From: Calothrix sp. NIES-3974
Lineage (GTDB): Bacteria; Cyanobacteriota; Cyanobacteriia; Cyanobacteriales; Nostocaceae
Assembly: GCF_002368395.1 (NCBI RefSeq)
Contig: NZ_AP018254.1
Location: forward strand, 2,108,001-2,172,000
Direction of reading: 5' to 3'
Length of the DNA stretch: 64,000 bases
Part shown: piece by piece, positions 47,394 through 56,726 of the stretch
Layout: every line of letters begins with the position of its first letter
Numbering within the stretch: the stretch's first letter is position 1
Notes under the pieces: model-generated
Told to the model about the DNA's origin: nothing
Seen by the model: only the letters and a program-made list of their open reading frames with translations
Databases searched by the model: none
Position numbers and translations under genes: made by a program

Positions 47394-47748
47394 ACAAATT
47401 TTAATATTCTCCTCATTTGCGGGACTATACCTGTATTTCTCCCTAATCCCTACAACTTAAGGGGAGTAGGGAGTAGCCTAGATGTACTGCTTACCAGTTC
47501 CTGTTCAAACCGCAAAGCGGCAATTTATAATGGCTAATGGCCTTGGCGTAGTACTCGACCACATAAGTTTAGTCTGAGGGGTTTGTAGTAGTCGCTCTAG
47601 CTCCGAAAAAGAGTTAATGCGCTATACCCGCAGGGTTGTTGTAGACTAGCGCTACTACGTGCCCTCCTTCAACCATTAATTAAAATAATGGCAACCTTAC
47701 CGCAGGCTATTACAAATTACGAATTACGAATTACGAATTACAAATTAC

Positions 47749-49728
47749 TTATTTAAGACGAGTTTTCCAGATTGTGATTGACTTTTGGGCTTGATCTCGC
47801 GCTGAGGTATCTTCCGGAACTAAAATTGCAGTAGCGATCGCAGCTTGATAATCACCCTTATTAGCGCGTTCCTGGGCTAATTTGAGGATTTGCTTGCTCC
47901 ACTTATCGATGGCATTTTCGGCGATATCAGCCCCTGGTTCGCCGCTAGGAACACGTTTAGCCACCTCAATTGCCCGATTATAGGTAGATGCTTGACCGGG
48001 TTTAATCAGCTTTTGGGCAGCTTCCACCACGGTTTTGTTGCCAAAATAACGTTTAGCATCACTACGCCACTGACTGATGGAACTTTGAGCTTCCGAGTAC
48101 AGGGGTTGGTTTTTGGTTATCAATTCAGCAGCTGCGATCGCATTTGTGTATTGGCGTTTTTGAGCGCGAGTGGTAGCGATTTCCAGTAGCATTTGATTCC
48201 AAATTTTAATATTGGTTTGTGCCCGGGCATACTGGGGACTATCAGGTTTAATTTTACTAGCGATGGCGATCGCGGCTTTTAAATCGCGGGGAAGATAGGG
48301 CTTAAGTCCCAATTTTGCTAATTCTGTGCGAGCTAGTTCCCGACCGTCTTGGCTAGGTTGATGGGTCGGAGTCGGGGAAGTGGCTACTAGGGGTGTATCT
48401 GGTGGTTTTTCCTCCCCATCTACCTCTAGAGGCATAGTCAGGGCATTACTAGGTGAAGATTTGCGCGGTTGAGCAAAGGAAGTTGAACCCGGAGTCGCAC
48501 TCAGGGTAGGAAAGGGTTGGGAAGGAACAGAAGACAATTTGGGTACAGGCTGAAAATTGGCAGAGGTTTCCGATAAGGGAGTTGCAGTGGTGGTCGGTTC
48601 AGTAGGAGTTTGGTTTCCTTCCCGATGGCGAATAGCGAGAAATAAAATTAACCCCATTGCCAAAGCTGCACTGACACTCCACAGCAGCAAATGTATCCAG
48701 AGGGTGCGTAAAGGAGGTCGTTGGGGGGTTTTAATTAAAGCCGAGGTATTATCCGTTAATACTGAATTCGCAGGGGGAAGGGAAGGGGGAAGGGAGGGAG
48801 TATGATCAGGAGAGACAGATTGATTTTCCGGTGGTTCCAGATGGGTATAGCCCCAAGTGGGAGGAGAATCAATTGACGCAGATTGAATGGCTGGAGAAAC
48901 TGGTTTAGGAGTAGGTTCTAGTCGAGGTGCAGCCACTGCGGCAGAAAATAACTCCTCCGGTAACACAATTGCTGCTGCATCCAAATCGGTTTCCAGATTC
49001 AAATCACCGAGAATTTTTTGTTTAGCATAGTTCATCACCGTCACCGGATTTTGGGTCGGTCGCCAATAGTGTTGACACAACTCAGGAGTGCGTACACTTA
49101 AGTAAGCCTCCAATTCCCCTAAAGTATTGCCATTTCCCGACCGTAAAGCCTCCAATAAAGCCGCAGTAAAAAAGCCGTGACCCAATTCCGTAGTTTCATA
49201 GGAAAATTGCTCCGGTTGACAAGATAAAATCGTCGAAACCTGTAGCTTTTGAGCCAATTCAATCGTTTCCTGCCCGACAAACACATCTGGATAGGTTCCC
49301 ATTGCTCGGTTAATATCCAGCAACAGCAACACCTGCACCCTTGCAGCTTGCAAACACTGCATCAGCGCACCAACTTCCACACCTGTCTCTTCTACCCGCT
49401 TGTAATTACCATCAACAGGCATTAAATAATCTTTGCCATTTTCGTTGACACCATAACCGCTAAAGAAAAACCATACCCGGTCCCCCGGTCGCCAACAAGC
49501 AGCCGCCAAATCTTCCAGCAGTAAAATAATATTTTCCCTTGTTGGTTTCGTAGAACGGTCGCCAATCGGAGGAGAAGTATCACTCATGACAACACATTGC
49601 TGGGGTGAAAACCGACCCTTGGTGACTAAAAAATCGCGTACTGCTTGAGCATCTGCCTGAGCGCAAATCAATGGTTGAAAATATTGATATTGATTGATGC
49701 CAATTGCGATCGCCCAATTGTTTGCCAT
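47749..49728 (-). CDS. Caspase-fold (orthocaspase-like) protein lacking the catalytic dyad
   Basis: The N-terminal p20 domain is clear: WAIAIGINQYQYFQPLICAQADAQAVRDFLV, then RVWFFFSGYGVNENGKDYLMPVDG and VQVLLLLDINRAMG. In active family members these last motifs read SGHG (His) and D-x-C (Cys). Here they are SGYG and D-I-N, so both catalytic residues are replaced (Tyr and Asn). A Pro/Ser/Thr-rich stretch, one membrane segment (LWIHLLLWSVSAALAMGLILFLAI) and a repeated C-terminal domain (AIAIASKI, AIAAAELI, AIEVAKRV, AIATAILV units) follow. It is probably a non-peptidase scaffold. The start is the ATG at 49728; a GTG is three codons upstream. Confidence 0.88.
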   Translation of the reverse strand: MANNWAIAIGINQYQYFQPLICAQADAQAVRDFLVTKGRFSPQQCVVMSDTSPPIGDRSTKPTRENIILLLEDLAAACWRPGDRVWFFFSGYGVNENGKDYLMPVDGNYKRVEETGVEVGALMQCLQAARVQVLLLLDINRAMGTYPDVFVGQETIELAQKLQVSTILSCQPEQFSYETTELGHGFFTAALLEALRSGNGNTLGELEAYLSVRTPELCQHYWRPTQNPVTVMNYAKQKILGDLNLETDLDAAAIVLPEELFSAAVAAPRLEPTPKPVSPAIQSASIDSPPTWGYTHLEPPENQSVSPDHTPSLPPSLPPANSVLTDNTSALIKTPQRPPLRTLWIHLLLWSVSAALAMGLILFLAIRHREGNQTPTEPTTTATPLSETSANFQPVPKLSSVPSQPFPTLSATPGSTSFAQPRKSSPSNALTMPLEVDGEEKPPDTPLVATSPTPTHQPSQDGRELARTELAKLGLKPYLPRDLKAAIAIASKIKPDSPQYARAQTNIKIWNQMLLEIATTRAQKRQYTNAIAAAELITKNQPLYSEAQSSISQWRSDAKRYFGNKTVVEAAQKLIKPGQASTYNRAIEVAKRVPSGEPGADIAENAIDKWSKQILKLAQERANKGDYQAAIATAILVPEDTSARDQAQKSITIWKTRLK

Positions 49729-50052
49729 CGCTATCACTGTATATAAGTCTAAATTTACCGATAGAACTTGGGGAAATAGGTGCGCGCATAGAAGGGAGGT
49801 ATCAATTCATTACCTTCTGTTTCCGAATCACTGTACCGCCGTCGTTAGCTACTGTGAATTGCTTGCTCCTGATATTCCCTATTCCCACAGTTGGCTGGAA
49901 AAGGAAGTCAAGGCTAACCTATATTTATCAACCTCAGTAATTTCCATTCCTCAAACCGAAAATGGGTAATTTTTATTACTAAAATCGCTAAACTAACCGT
50001 TTTACTGAAATTATCAAACCCTTGTTGATTAGGAATCAGGAGTAGTCACCCA
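49729..50052. other. Divergent intergenic region
   Basis: This region lies between the minus-strand caspase-like gene and the plus-strand secreted-protein gene, and presumably holds both promoters. I see no clear -35/-10 pair or operator. Two overlapping open frames here lack ribosome sites and conserved-looking sequence. Confidence 0.4.
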
Positions 50053-50565
50053 ATGGTCAATCTTCGTATCAACCACTCATTCAACACCAGTTCCAACATA
50101 AATTTTCTTCCTATGCAGCGAATTCTGAACACGTTTAATCCACTTATGCCATACTTACGCAAGCAAATCCGGATTGTTGGAGCAGCAATATTGCTATTGA
50201 CATCCGTACCAATTTGGCTAGTATCCGAGATTGCAACCATACAACAGGTCAATGCATATACAGCGCGGGCAGACTTAATTATTGACCGCTTGCCAGAAGA
50301 AACCTACGAAACTATTCTCAGAAGGGCAGAAGCAGCCGCACGAGCCGCAGCCCAGCGTAGTTTTGACCAAGATATTTTCATTACAGACGTTTCTGTGATT
50401 GTTTCTGGACAAAATTACGGCGCGATCGCACCAATTTTAGAACTACGGGTAAGCCGCGAGCAATGGCGCGATCGCCCCGATGCGGCAATTTGGTCTACAT
50501 ACTTTAAATCAGCCAATTCCCTCCTCCTCTTCAACCGACAGTTGACACAACCAGCAGAAAAGTAG
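50053..50565 (+). CDS. Conserved hypothetical exported protein
   Basis: The protein has up to 170 residues with an internal hydrophobic segment (IRIVGAAILLLTSVPIWLVSEIATIQQVNA) that acts as signal peptide or anchor. It is followed by DLIIDRLPEETYETILRRAEAAARAAAQRSFDQDIFITDVSVIVSGQNYGAIAPILELRVSREQW. The start may be the ATG at 50113 (MQRILNTFNP), which places the hydrophobic stretch nearer the N-terminus. The family is not recognised, but the sequence looks like a conserved cyanobacterial periplasmic protein. It precedes rpmF. Confidence 0.7.
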   Translation: MVNLRINHSFNTSSNINFLPMQRILNTFNPLMPYLRKQIRIVGAAILLLTSVPIWLVSEIATIQQVNAYTARADLIIDRLPEETYETILRRAEAAARAAAQRSFDQDIFITDVSVIVSGQNYGAIAPILELRVSREQWRDRPDAAIWSTYFKSANSLLLFNRQLTQPAEK

Positions 50566-50687
50566 AAACGACCCGTCGGTTCGTCTCGAGGAAGCGAGTC
50601 GTTTGAATTCTATACTCGAATTTTTCTTCCATTTTTCCAGGAATGGCATAAAATAGGAAGGTTGTCAAAAATTGCGAAGTACGCTAT

Positions 50688-50864
50688 ATGGCAGTTCCAA
50701 AGAAGAAAACATCCAAATCTAAGCGCGATAAGCGTCGAGCAACGTGGCGACGTAAAGCTACATTGCAGGCAGAAAAAGCACTTTCACTCGGTAAGTCAAT
50801 TTTGACTGGTCGCTCCACTTTTTATTATCCTTCTGATGAAGAGGAAGAGGAAGAGGAAGAGTAA
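50688..50864 (+). CDS. rpmF: 50S ribosomal protein L32
   Basis: The 58-residue protein begins [23 protein letters not shown], the L32 signature. It continues [29 protein letters not shown] and lacks the zinc cysteines found in other bacteria, as usual for cyanobacteria. The C-terminus is eight consecutive glutamates, a small acidic tail. It is too short for most ORF cut-offs. Confidence 0.95.
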   Translation: MAVPKKKTSKSKRDKRRATWRRKATLQAEKALSLGKSILTGRSTFYYPSDEEEEEEEE

Positions 50865-50964
50865 TTTATGCCAAAAACCCCATCGCCGCAAGCAGATGGG
50901 GTTCATCATATTGGTGTTATTGAAGATAAATTTGCAAATTTTACGTCGCACAGACGTGGCATTG

Positions 50965-52797
50965 CTACGTCTCTACATCTGCTGACCCTTCCCTACTTCC
51001 TTTGCGGGGATTTAATTGGGGAAAACGAACCAACTTATATACACCTTTTTCCTGAATCACTGTGTAGTCTGTGGATGTTAAACCCATTTTTGCAAGTTTT
51101 TCAGGTTGAGCCAGAATTAATACTGACGGTGATTTTGCAACTGCAGTTTTGACATAATCTCCAGCTTGGGAACCGGATTTTATATGGGTGATGCTCAACT
51201 GACTATAAAAGACAAAGGTTGGTTTGAGAAAGCCCACCATTATCACTTCTTCGTTTGGTTGTTGGTTGGTAACGGCTGCTTTAGCCAGTTCCCGTAGGGG
51301 TAGTTGTCTTTCCCTGTCGTTAATAAACAGGGCTGGAGTCAAGACAAAGAGCAAAAATAAACTAAAGGCAACCAGATTAACGGGAAGTATGGCTAACCAA
51401 CGCCGACGGATAATTAAGGCTGCAAGAATTACGCTTGTCACCAGCCAAATGATTCCACCAATTACTGTTAAACCTGATTCCTGTAAGGCTTCCCGAAATT
51501 TTGGCGCAGCTGGGTCAAAACCAATTATTTGGGAAACATAAAACAGGGCAATGCCAATCGCTGTAATATAGACGACATTAATCCAACTACTCCAACGCCA
51601 ACTGCGATGATTTATATTTTCAGTTCCTAAAGCTGGAACAGAGCCGGGTAAAAAATCACCCCAATGAAAAGCAATTAAAATCGCTGCTGCTGGCATCAGT
51701 GGTAATACGTAGCTGGGAAGTTTGGTGACGGCAATACTGAAAAATACGAATATTCCTGTAAACCAGGCAAACACATATAATTCAAACTGTTGAAACCGAG
51801 GTACGTTCAAAAGTTGACGACGCTGCCAAAATTTCAACCGCACCATTGCTGCCGGAAGGTACACTGAGTAGGGTGCAAATAACAAAAGAATAATGACAAA
51901 ATAAAAATACCACGGGGCTGAGTGCCCGTTGACGACCCCTGTAAACCGCTCAACATTGTGATAGCCAAAAAAAGTGCTAATGTAACTTTCACCATTACGC
52001 AGGCTAACCAAAATATACCAGGGAGCAGCTAGGAGAAAAATCAGGGGTAAACCGATGTAAAGACGCATCTCCCGCACAACAGTCCAGAAGTTGCCAACGT
52101 AGATTAAAAAAGCACCAATGATTAATCCTGGTAAAACGATACCAACAGGTCCCTTGGTTAAAATTGCGGCGGCGATGAGTACATAAAAAGCCCAGTACCA
52201 GGGGGAAGTGACAAAGGGGGAATTAGATTTAGAAGTTGGACTTGCATAACCAAGGAAAAAACACAACAAGCCACCAACCATACATCCAGTCAGCATCATA
52301 TCGGAGACACCAGTTCTACCCCAAATAATCATTTCCGGATTGAGGGCGATAATGGCGCTAGCTAGGGCTGGAATTAGCCAACGGTGTAATGGACGTGTCA
52401 CCTGCAGAGTAGCATCTTGTTGTCTATAATACCAATTTAATATATAAAAAGTGAAAGCCACCACAAACAAAGCCGCGATCGCACTTGGTAAACGCACAGC
52501 CCATTCATTCACACCAATGAGTTGATAGGCGATCGCTTGACACCAATAAATTAAAGCAGGTTTATCAAACCGGGTTTCATTATTAAAATAGGGTGTAATC
52601 CAATCATTGCGCACCAACATTTGTCGCGAAGCTTCTGCAAACAAAGGTTCGGTTTCATCAATTAAGCCAGTACTACCTAAATGCCAAAAAAAACCGATTC
52701 CTGATACCAAAGCAATCCATACCACAGCAAAAGCTACACCCCACCACGGATGGGTTTCGATCCGTTTAAACCATCTTTCCATCGCAAAATTATTCAT
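50965..52797 (-). CDS. Family 39 glycosyltransferase (ArnT/PMT type)
   Basis: The integral membrane enzyme has about 10-12 membrane segments. It uses lipid-linked sugars on the outer side of the membrane. The acidic motif in the first external loop is GLIDETEPLFAEASRQM (D-E pair), followed by RFDKPALIYWCQAIAYQLIGVNEWAVRLPSA and a C-terminal soluble domain. The target (lipid A, polysaccharide or protein) is not known. The start may be the second methionine at 52782 (MERWFKRIETHPWWG). The 3' end approaches a GAGACG-family hairpin near 50953-50978. Confidence 0.88.
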   Translation of the reverse strand: MNNFAMERWFKRIETHPWWGVAFAVVWIALVSGIGFFWHLGSTGLIDETEPLFAEASRQMLVRNDWITPYFNNETRFDKPALIYWCQAIAYQLIGVNEWAVRLPSAIAALFVVAFTFYILNWYYRQQDATLQVTRPLHRWLIPALASAIIALNPEMIIWGRTGVSDMMLTGCMVGGLLCFFLGYASPTSKSNSPFVTSPWYWAFYVLIAAAILTKGPVGIVLPGLIIGAFLIYVGNFWTVVREMRLYIGLPLIFLLAAPWYILVSLRNGESYISTFFGYHNVERFTGVVNGHSAPWYFYFVIILLLFAPYSVYLPAAMVRLKFWQRRQLLNVPRFQQFELYVFAWFTGIFVFFSIAVTKLPSYVLPLMPAAAILIAFHWGDFLPGSVPALGTENINHRSWRWSSWINVVYITAIGIALFYVSQIIGFDPAAPKFREALQESGLTVIGGIIWLVTSVILAALIIRRRWLAILPVNLVAFSLFLLFVLTPALFINDRERQLPLRELAKAAVTNQQPNEEVIMVGFLKPTFVFYSQLSITHIKSGSQAGDYVKTAVAKSPSVLILAQPEKLAKMGLTSTDYTVIQEKGVYKLVRFPQLNPRKGSREGSADVET

Positions 52798-52935
52798 TGG
52801 TCCAAAACTTGCAGTTCCCTAGTGAATAATGTATTTCGTTCCTTGAGTCAATAGTCGTTGAATACTTTCCCTTTGTTGCAATGGTGTGGAATCGGATCAA
52901 GAATCTAATACTTCATGTCATTATGTCATTAATTT

Positions 52936-53166
52936 TACGTGAGTTCGATAAGTTATAAAGCCTGAAACTCTTGTCCAGTATCATTCGTAGAAAATAGAAG
53001 TTTCTAAAAACCTCCGAGTATGATGTTGAGAATAAAATCATTAAACCTGAAATCAGTCAGTTATTGACTTTGTTCTCAACTAATGGATGAGGTTACTTTA
53101 AACCTTAACTTTCAAAATCATGGATTCACAGGGATTGCAGCTTTTACAATCCGTCGAATTCACGTT
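52936..53166. mobile_element. 231-bp MITE, family B copy 2 (inverted)
   Basis: Same length and interior as the copy at 28991-29221 but in the opposite orientation. The flanks are AATTT on both sides (52931-52935 and 53167-53171), a 5-bp duplication different from the ATATT of copy 1. Conserved interior blocks include TATTGACTTTGTTCTCAAC and TCTAAAAACCTCCGAG. The short frame 53083-53265 is a translation of this element. The rest of the 52798-53306 gap shows nothing. Confidence 0.88.
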
Positions 53167-53306
53167 AATTTTGATGGGTTAAAAAAGGCACATAGTAGCG
53201 CTCATAGCGCCTTTATTATCAAGAACCCCTCAGAACTTATGGGACAGACCACTTGCTCTAACTGAACACTTTTTTCCTGTCTCCTGACGAACGTATCCTA
53301 TCCTAA

Positions 53307-54836
53307 TCACTGCATCCGATCGATGGTACGATATTGAATAGCTTCAGCTAAATGGTGGGGTTGGAGATTGTCAGTACCAGCTAAATCGGCAATGGTACGA
53401 GCGACTTTTAAAATGCGATCGCTAGCTCTGGCTGATAAACCAAGTTTACGAATGGCTGCTTCTAATAAATTCCGACAGCTATCATCCAGTTGACACCATT
53501 GAGCCAGGTGACGACTTTGCATTTGGGCATTACAACGGATATTTTTCTCATCTTTAAATCTTGCCATAGCCTGTTGACGGGCTGCAATTACCCGTTGACG
53601 CACTATTTGGGAGCTTTCTCCTGGACTGTGTTGGGTAATTTCCTCCGGCTTTAACCGATTGACCGCCACTTGCAGATCAATTCGATCCATCAACGGACCA
53701 GAAAGCTTCGCCCAATAATTTTCTCGCTGACGGGGAGAACAACTACAAGCTTGAATTGTATCGCCATAAAATCCACAGGGACAGGGATTGGTGCTAGCAA
53801 CCAAGGTAAACTGGGCTGGAAACATCACCGATTGTCGGGTACGGGAAATTGTCACAAATCCATCTTCCAATGGTTGACGCAAAAATTCCAACACATCTCG
53901 CTTAAACTCTGTTAACTCATCCAAAAACAACACCCCTAAATGAGCCAAAGAAATCTCCCCTGGACGGGGATAACCACCTCCCCCCACCAAAGAAGGTCCC
54001 GAAGCTGAATGATGGGGACTGCGAAACGGGCGATCGCGCACTAGCTTACCCTTATTTTTCAATAATCCTGCCACCGAATGAATCCGTGTCACCTCTAAGG
54101 CTTCACTAAATTCCAAACTTGGTAAAATCGACGGTAAACGCCTCGCTAACATCGTTTTTCCACTTCCCGGTGGTCCGACAAAAATTAAATTATGTCCCCC
54201 CGCAGCTGCAATTTCTAAGGCTCTGCGTGCATGGGTTTGTCCTTTCACATCCTTTAAATCAAAACTTCCCACCGCCAAAATTTCACTGGTATTTTGTGCT
54301 TCCATTTTCGCTGGTTGGTACTTGTGGGGATTATTCAACAAATCCGCCACTTCCCCCAAAGTATCCAACCCATACACATCCAACCCCTCCACAATCGCCG
54401 CTTCCTGGGCATTATCCCCAGGCACAACCAACCCACTGATTCCCATTTTCCTCGCCGCAGCCGCGATGGGTAAAACCCCCGCAATCGGACGTAAACTACC
54501 GTCTAAACTGACCTCACCCAAGAATAAAAAATCACCTAATAAGTCACCACTTACCTGCTCGGAAGCCGCTAAAATTCCTACACTAATGGGCAAATCAAAA
54601 CAGGGACCTTCCTTACGTAAATCAGCAGGGGTTAAATTAATGACGATATTTCCACCAGGAAACCCAAATCCGGCATTTTTTAAAGTAGCTCGCACCCGTT
54701 CCTTAGATTCCTGTACAGCCGCATCCGGCAAACCCAGCACTGTAATTCTTGGCAAACCACCGGATACGTCCACTTCCACGCCCACTTTGACCGCATCAAT
54801 GCCAACAATTGCAGCACTCCATACCCTGGCTAGCAT
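53307..54836 (-). CDS. comM: YifB/ComM family Mg-chelatase-like ATPase
   Basis: The 509-residue AAA+ protein has an N-terminal Lon-like fold (VKVGVEVDVSGGLPRITVLGLPDAAVQESKERVRATLKNAG), Walker A GPPGSGKTMLARRLPSILP, Walker B VLFLDELTEF, the sensor-2 region LSARASDRILKVARTIADL and a zinc-type CPCGFYGDTIQACSCSP cluster. In naturally transformable bacteria the homologue ComM is a branch-migration helicase used when integrating foreign DNA. This is the expected cyanobacterial orthologue, although I have not seen competence genes beside it. Confidence 0.92.
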   Translation of the reverse strand: MLARVWSAAIVGIDAVKVGVEVDVSGGLPRITVLGLPDAAVQESKERVRATLKNAGFGFPGGNIVINLTPADLRKEGPCFDLPISVGILAASEQVSGDLLGDFLFLGEVSLDGSLRPIAGVLPIAAAARKMGISGLVVPGDNAQEAAIVEGLDVYGLDTLGEVADLLNNPHKYQPAKMEAQNTSEILAVGSFDLKDVKGQTHARRALEIAAAGGHNLIFVGPPGSGKTMLARRLPSILPSLEFSEALEVTRIHSVAGLLKNKGKLVRDRPFRSPHHSASGPSLVGGGGYPRPGEISLAHLGVLFLDELTEFKRDVLEFLRQPLEDGFVTISRTRQSVMFPAQFTLVASTNPCPCGFYGDTIQACSCSPRQRENYWAKLSGPLMDRIDLQVAVNRLKPEEITQHSPGESSQIVRQRVIAARQQAMARFKDEKNIRCNAQMQSRHLAQWCQLDDSCRNLLEAAIRKLGLSARASDRILKVARTIADLAGTDNLQPHHLAEAIQYRTIDRMQ

Positions 54837-55155
54837 AATTAATCCATAACCCTGAATCTAGAACTAGAATTCGTCTGTTATAGCGAACAAATAGTACCTA
54901 CCATAAGGGTATATTTTCGAGGTTGGTGAAAGATTTACAGAATATCGGGGAAATCTGTTAAATCATCCAAAATCCCTGTTATCAAGAGTTTGGTGGAAGA
55001 ATAAATCTCCCACCAAGATTGTCATCGGGTAATCGGGGTTGCTGATGCCTTGTTCTAATCCTTGGCTAGACTCGACAGATCGCTACATTGGTCATTCATC
55101 CCACGATTCAGAAATGCCGGATAATCCAAAATCTCAAATCCACAATCCAAAATCA
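54837..55155. other. Gap between comM and petG
   Basis: No gene found. There is a degenerate heptamer array (AATCCAAAATCTCAAATCCACAATCC) at about 55122-55153 next to the petG stop. Confidence 0.5.
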
Positions 55156-55269
55156 CTAGATTCCTAGTTGATTACCACGCTTATATTGAACGTAGGCAGC
55201 ATAGAACAACCCACCCAGAGTGACGGGAATTAAACCCAAAACAATACCGCACAGTAAAGGTTCGATCAC
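55156..55269 (-). CDS. petG: Cytochrome b6-f complex subunit V (PetG)
   Basis: The minus strand encodes 37 residues, (V)[36 protein letters not shown], the well-known single-span PetG. The start is a GTG at 55269, preceded by AAGGAG seven bases upstream. PetG is needed for assembly and stability of the b6-f complex, the electron link between the photosystems. It is divergent from the cytochrome cM-like gene, 204 bases away. Confidence 0.97.
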   Translation of the reverse strand: MIEPLLCGIVLGLIPVTLGGLFYAAYVQYKRGNQLGI

Positions 55270-55473
55270 CTTAATACTCCTTATTGTGTTTCTTAAACAT
55301 TTGTATCCAATCCTGATTCTACCAAACCATTGCAAAAATCCTCAAATAACGATGTTTGAGAGAACAGTGGCAAGAAAAATGGCGTAGCCGCTTGCAGACG
55401 CGATCAAGAACTTTTAAGCTATGTGTATGAAATGAAAATTTTTTGTAGACGTTGATTAATAAAAGTAACTCGT

Positions 55474-55851
55474 TTGGATAACCAGATAACAACCACACCC
55501 CCAAATTTTACCCTCCGTATCACCTTGACAGTATTGGTAATCGCCCTTACTGTTGTCCTTACTATTTTTATAATTCGTATGGTTCAAGCTTCTGACCCAT
55601 ACGTGAAGGCTGTATTGTCCCAAAACGGCAACCCTGTCCAAGGTCATGCCATCTTTCAGATTAACTGTGCCGGTTGTCATGGTTTAGAAGCTGATGGACG
55701 GGTTGGCCCCAGTTTACAAGGTGTTTCTAAGCGCAAATCACCCTATGGCTTGATCCATCAGGTGATTAGTGGTGAAACTCCCCCTATGCCCAAGTTTCAG
55801 CCCAGTCCCCGCGAAATGGCTGATTTGCTGAGTTATTTGGAAACGCTTTGA
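55474..55851 (+). CDS. cytM: Membrane-anchored c-type cytochrome, cytochrome cM-like
   Basis: One N-terminal membrane anchor (residues 13-36) precedes SDPYVKAVLSQNGNPVQGHAIFQINCAGCHG, with heme attachment at C65, C68 and H69. M105 in TPPMPKF is the expected distal ligand, and MADLLSYLETL closes the fold. The layout matches cyanobacterial cytochrome cM, a low-abundance cytochrome implicated in stress or dark metabolism. It starts with TTG at 55474. It could share a divergent promoter region with petG. Confidence 0.8.
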   Translation: MDNQITTTPPNFTLRITLTVLVIALTVVLTIFIIRMVQASDPYVKAVLSQNGNPVQGHAIFQINCAGCHGLEADGRVGPSLQGVSKRKSPYGLIHQVISGETPPMPKFQPSPREMADLLSYLETL

Positions 55852-56726
55852 TCGGAAAATCAGTCCAGTTGATTTTGATTTTTTGGGAATTTGTGACAAA
55901 TGCAGGTAGTCCCCTACAAGCAAATCATTTCCTCGCGAGAAAATAGGGAGTCTGTAGTAGAAATGAACTATTTTTTGGGTTAGTTGTGTCTATAATCCAT
56001 AAATCCATAAAGGATATGGGGACTGATTTAATTAATTAGTTTTTTAAATATGCAAAAATACAAAAAAGTGACAGCCCCTCGGATTTTCAGCTTATTGACA
56101 AAAACACGGCTCATTTTCTCAAGATTAATGACTCTATTCTCAAGAATCTAGCGCAATAACAATACTTTCAGGACTGATTATTGACATCTTGACAAATCGC
56201 CGATAGGATAATGTATATTGCCGCCGGGGCCATGGCAAGATAGTACCTCAAGTGTACTTGGTAGCTAAATTTTTAGGGAATAAAAACTATACATTATTAT
56301 ATAGAACTCATATTTTGATTTCTGAAAACCCCCAATAACCCTGAAGCCCGTCGTCCAAAACTTTATTTCTGAGTATATTCAACAAGATTCAAGTACGATT
56401 CCTATCTGAGGTTTTTAAAAACTTTTATTTTCCATGAATCATGGTAGGTAAGAGTTTCAGATTGTATGATTCATCGTAGCCAACTTCTGTGTAGGAGTAC
56501 TCACATCATAATCACAAAATAATGCGATCGCGACTTCCAACTAAATACCAGACCAAGTGATTATATCTCCAAAGATAATTAAAACCGCATTTATGTTAGG
56601 TCTTCCTTCCGACAGTCACATTGGGCAGAGATTGATGAGGATGGGTTGTAACCGGAACTTGAGCGATCGCGAAACTAGAAATCAAGCTAAAATTAGCAGT
56701 AGATTCGCGCAAACGGAGCTACACCA
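55852..56726. other. Long gap with remnants of a family B element
   Basis: Between about 56407 and 56480 the sequence (GAGGTTTTTAAAAACTTTTA, then AAGAGTTTCAG and GATTCATCG) matches the right half of the 231-bp element, and a degraded left half may lie near 56090-56150. At 56188-56215 TTGACA is followed 17 bases later by TGTATA, a promoter-like pair. Downstream are a GGCCATGGC palindrome and a CAAGTGTACTTG palindrome (56229-56262). A short RNA is possible. The 56557-56823 open frame overlaps the start of the next gene in another frame and is not called. Confidence 0.45.

Noticed and set aside
53083-53265. 60-codon open frame beside the MITE
   Set aside because: Most of it lies inside the 231-bp element; it is not a gene.
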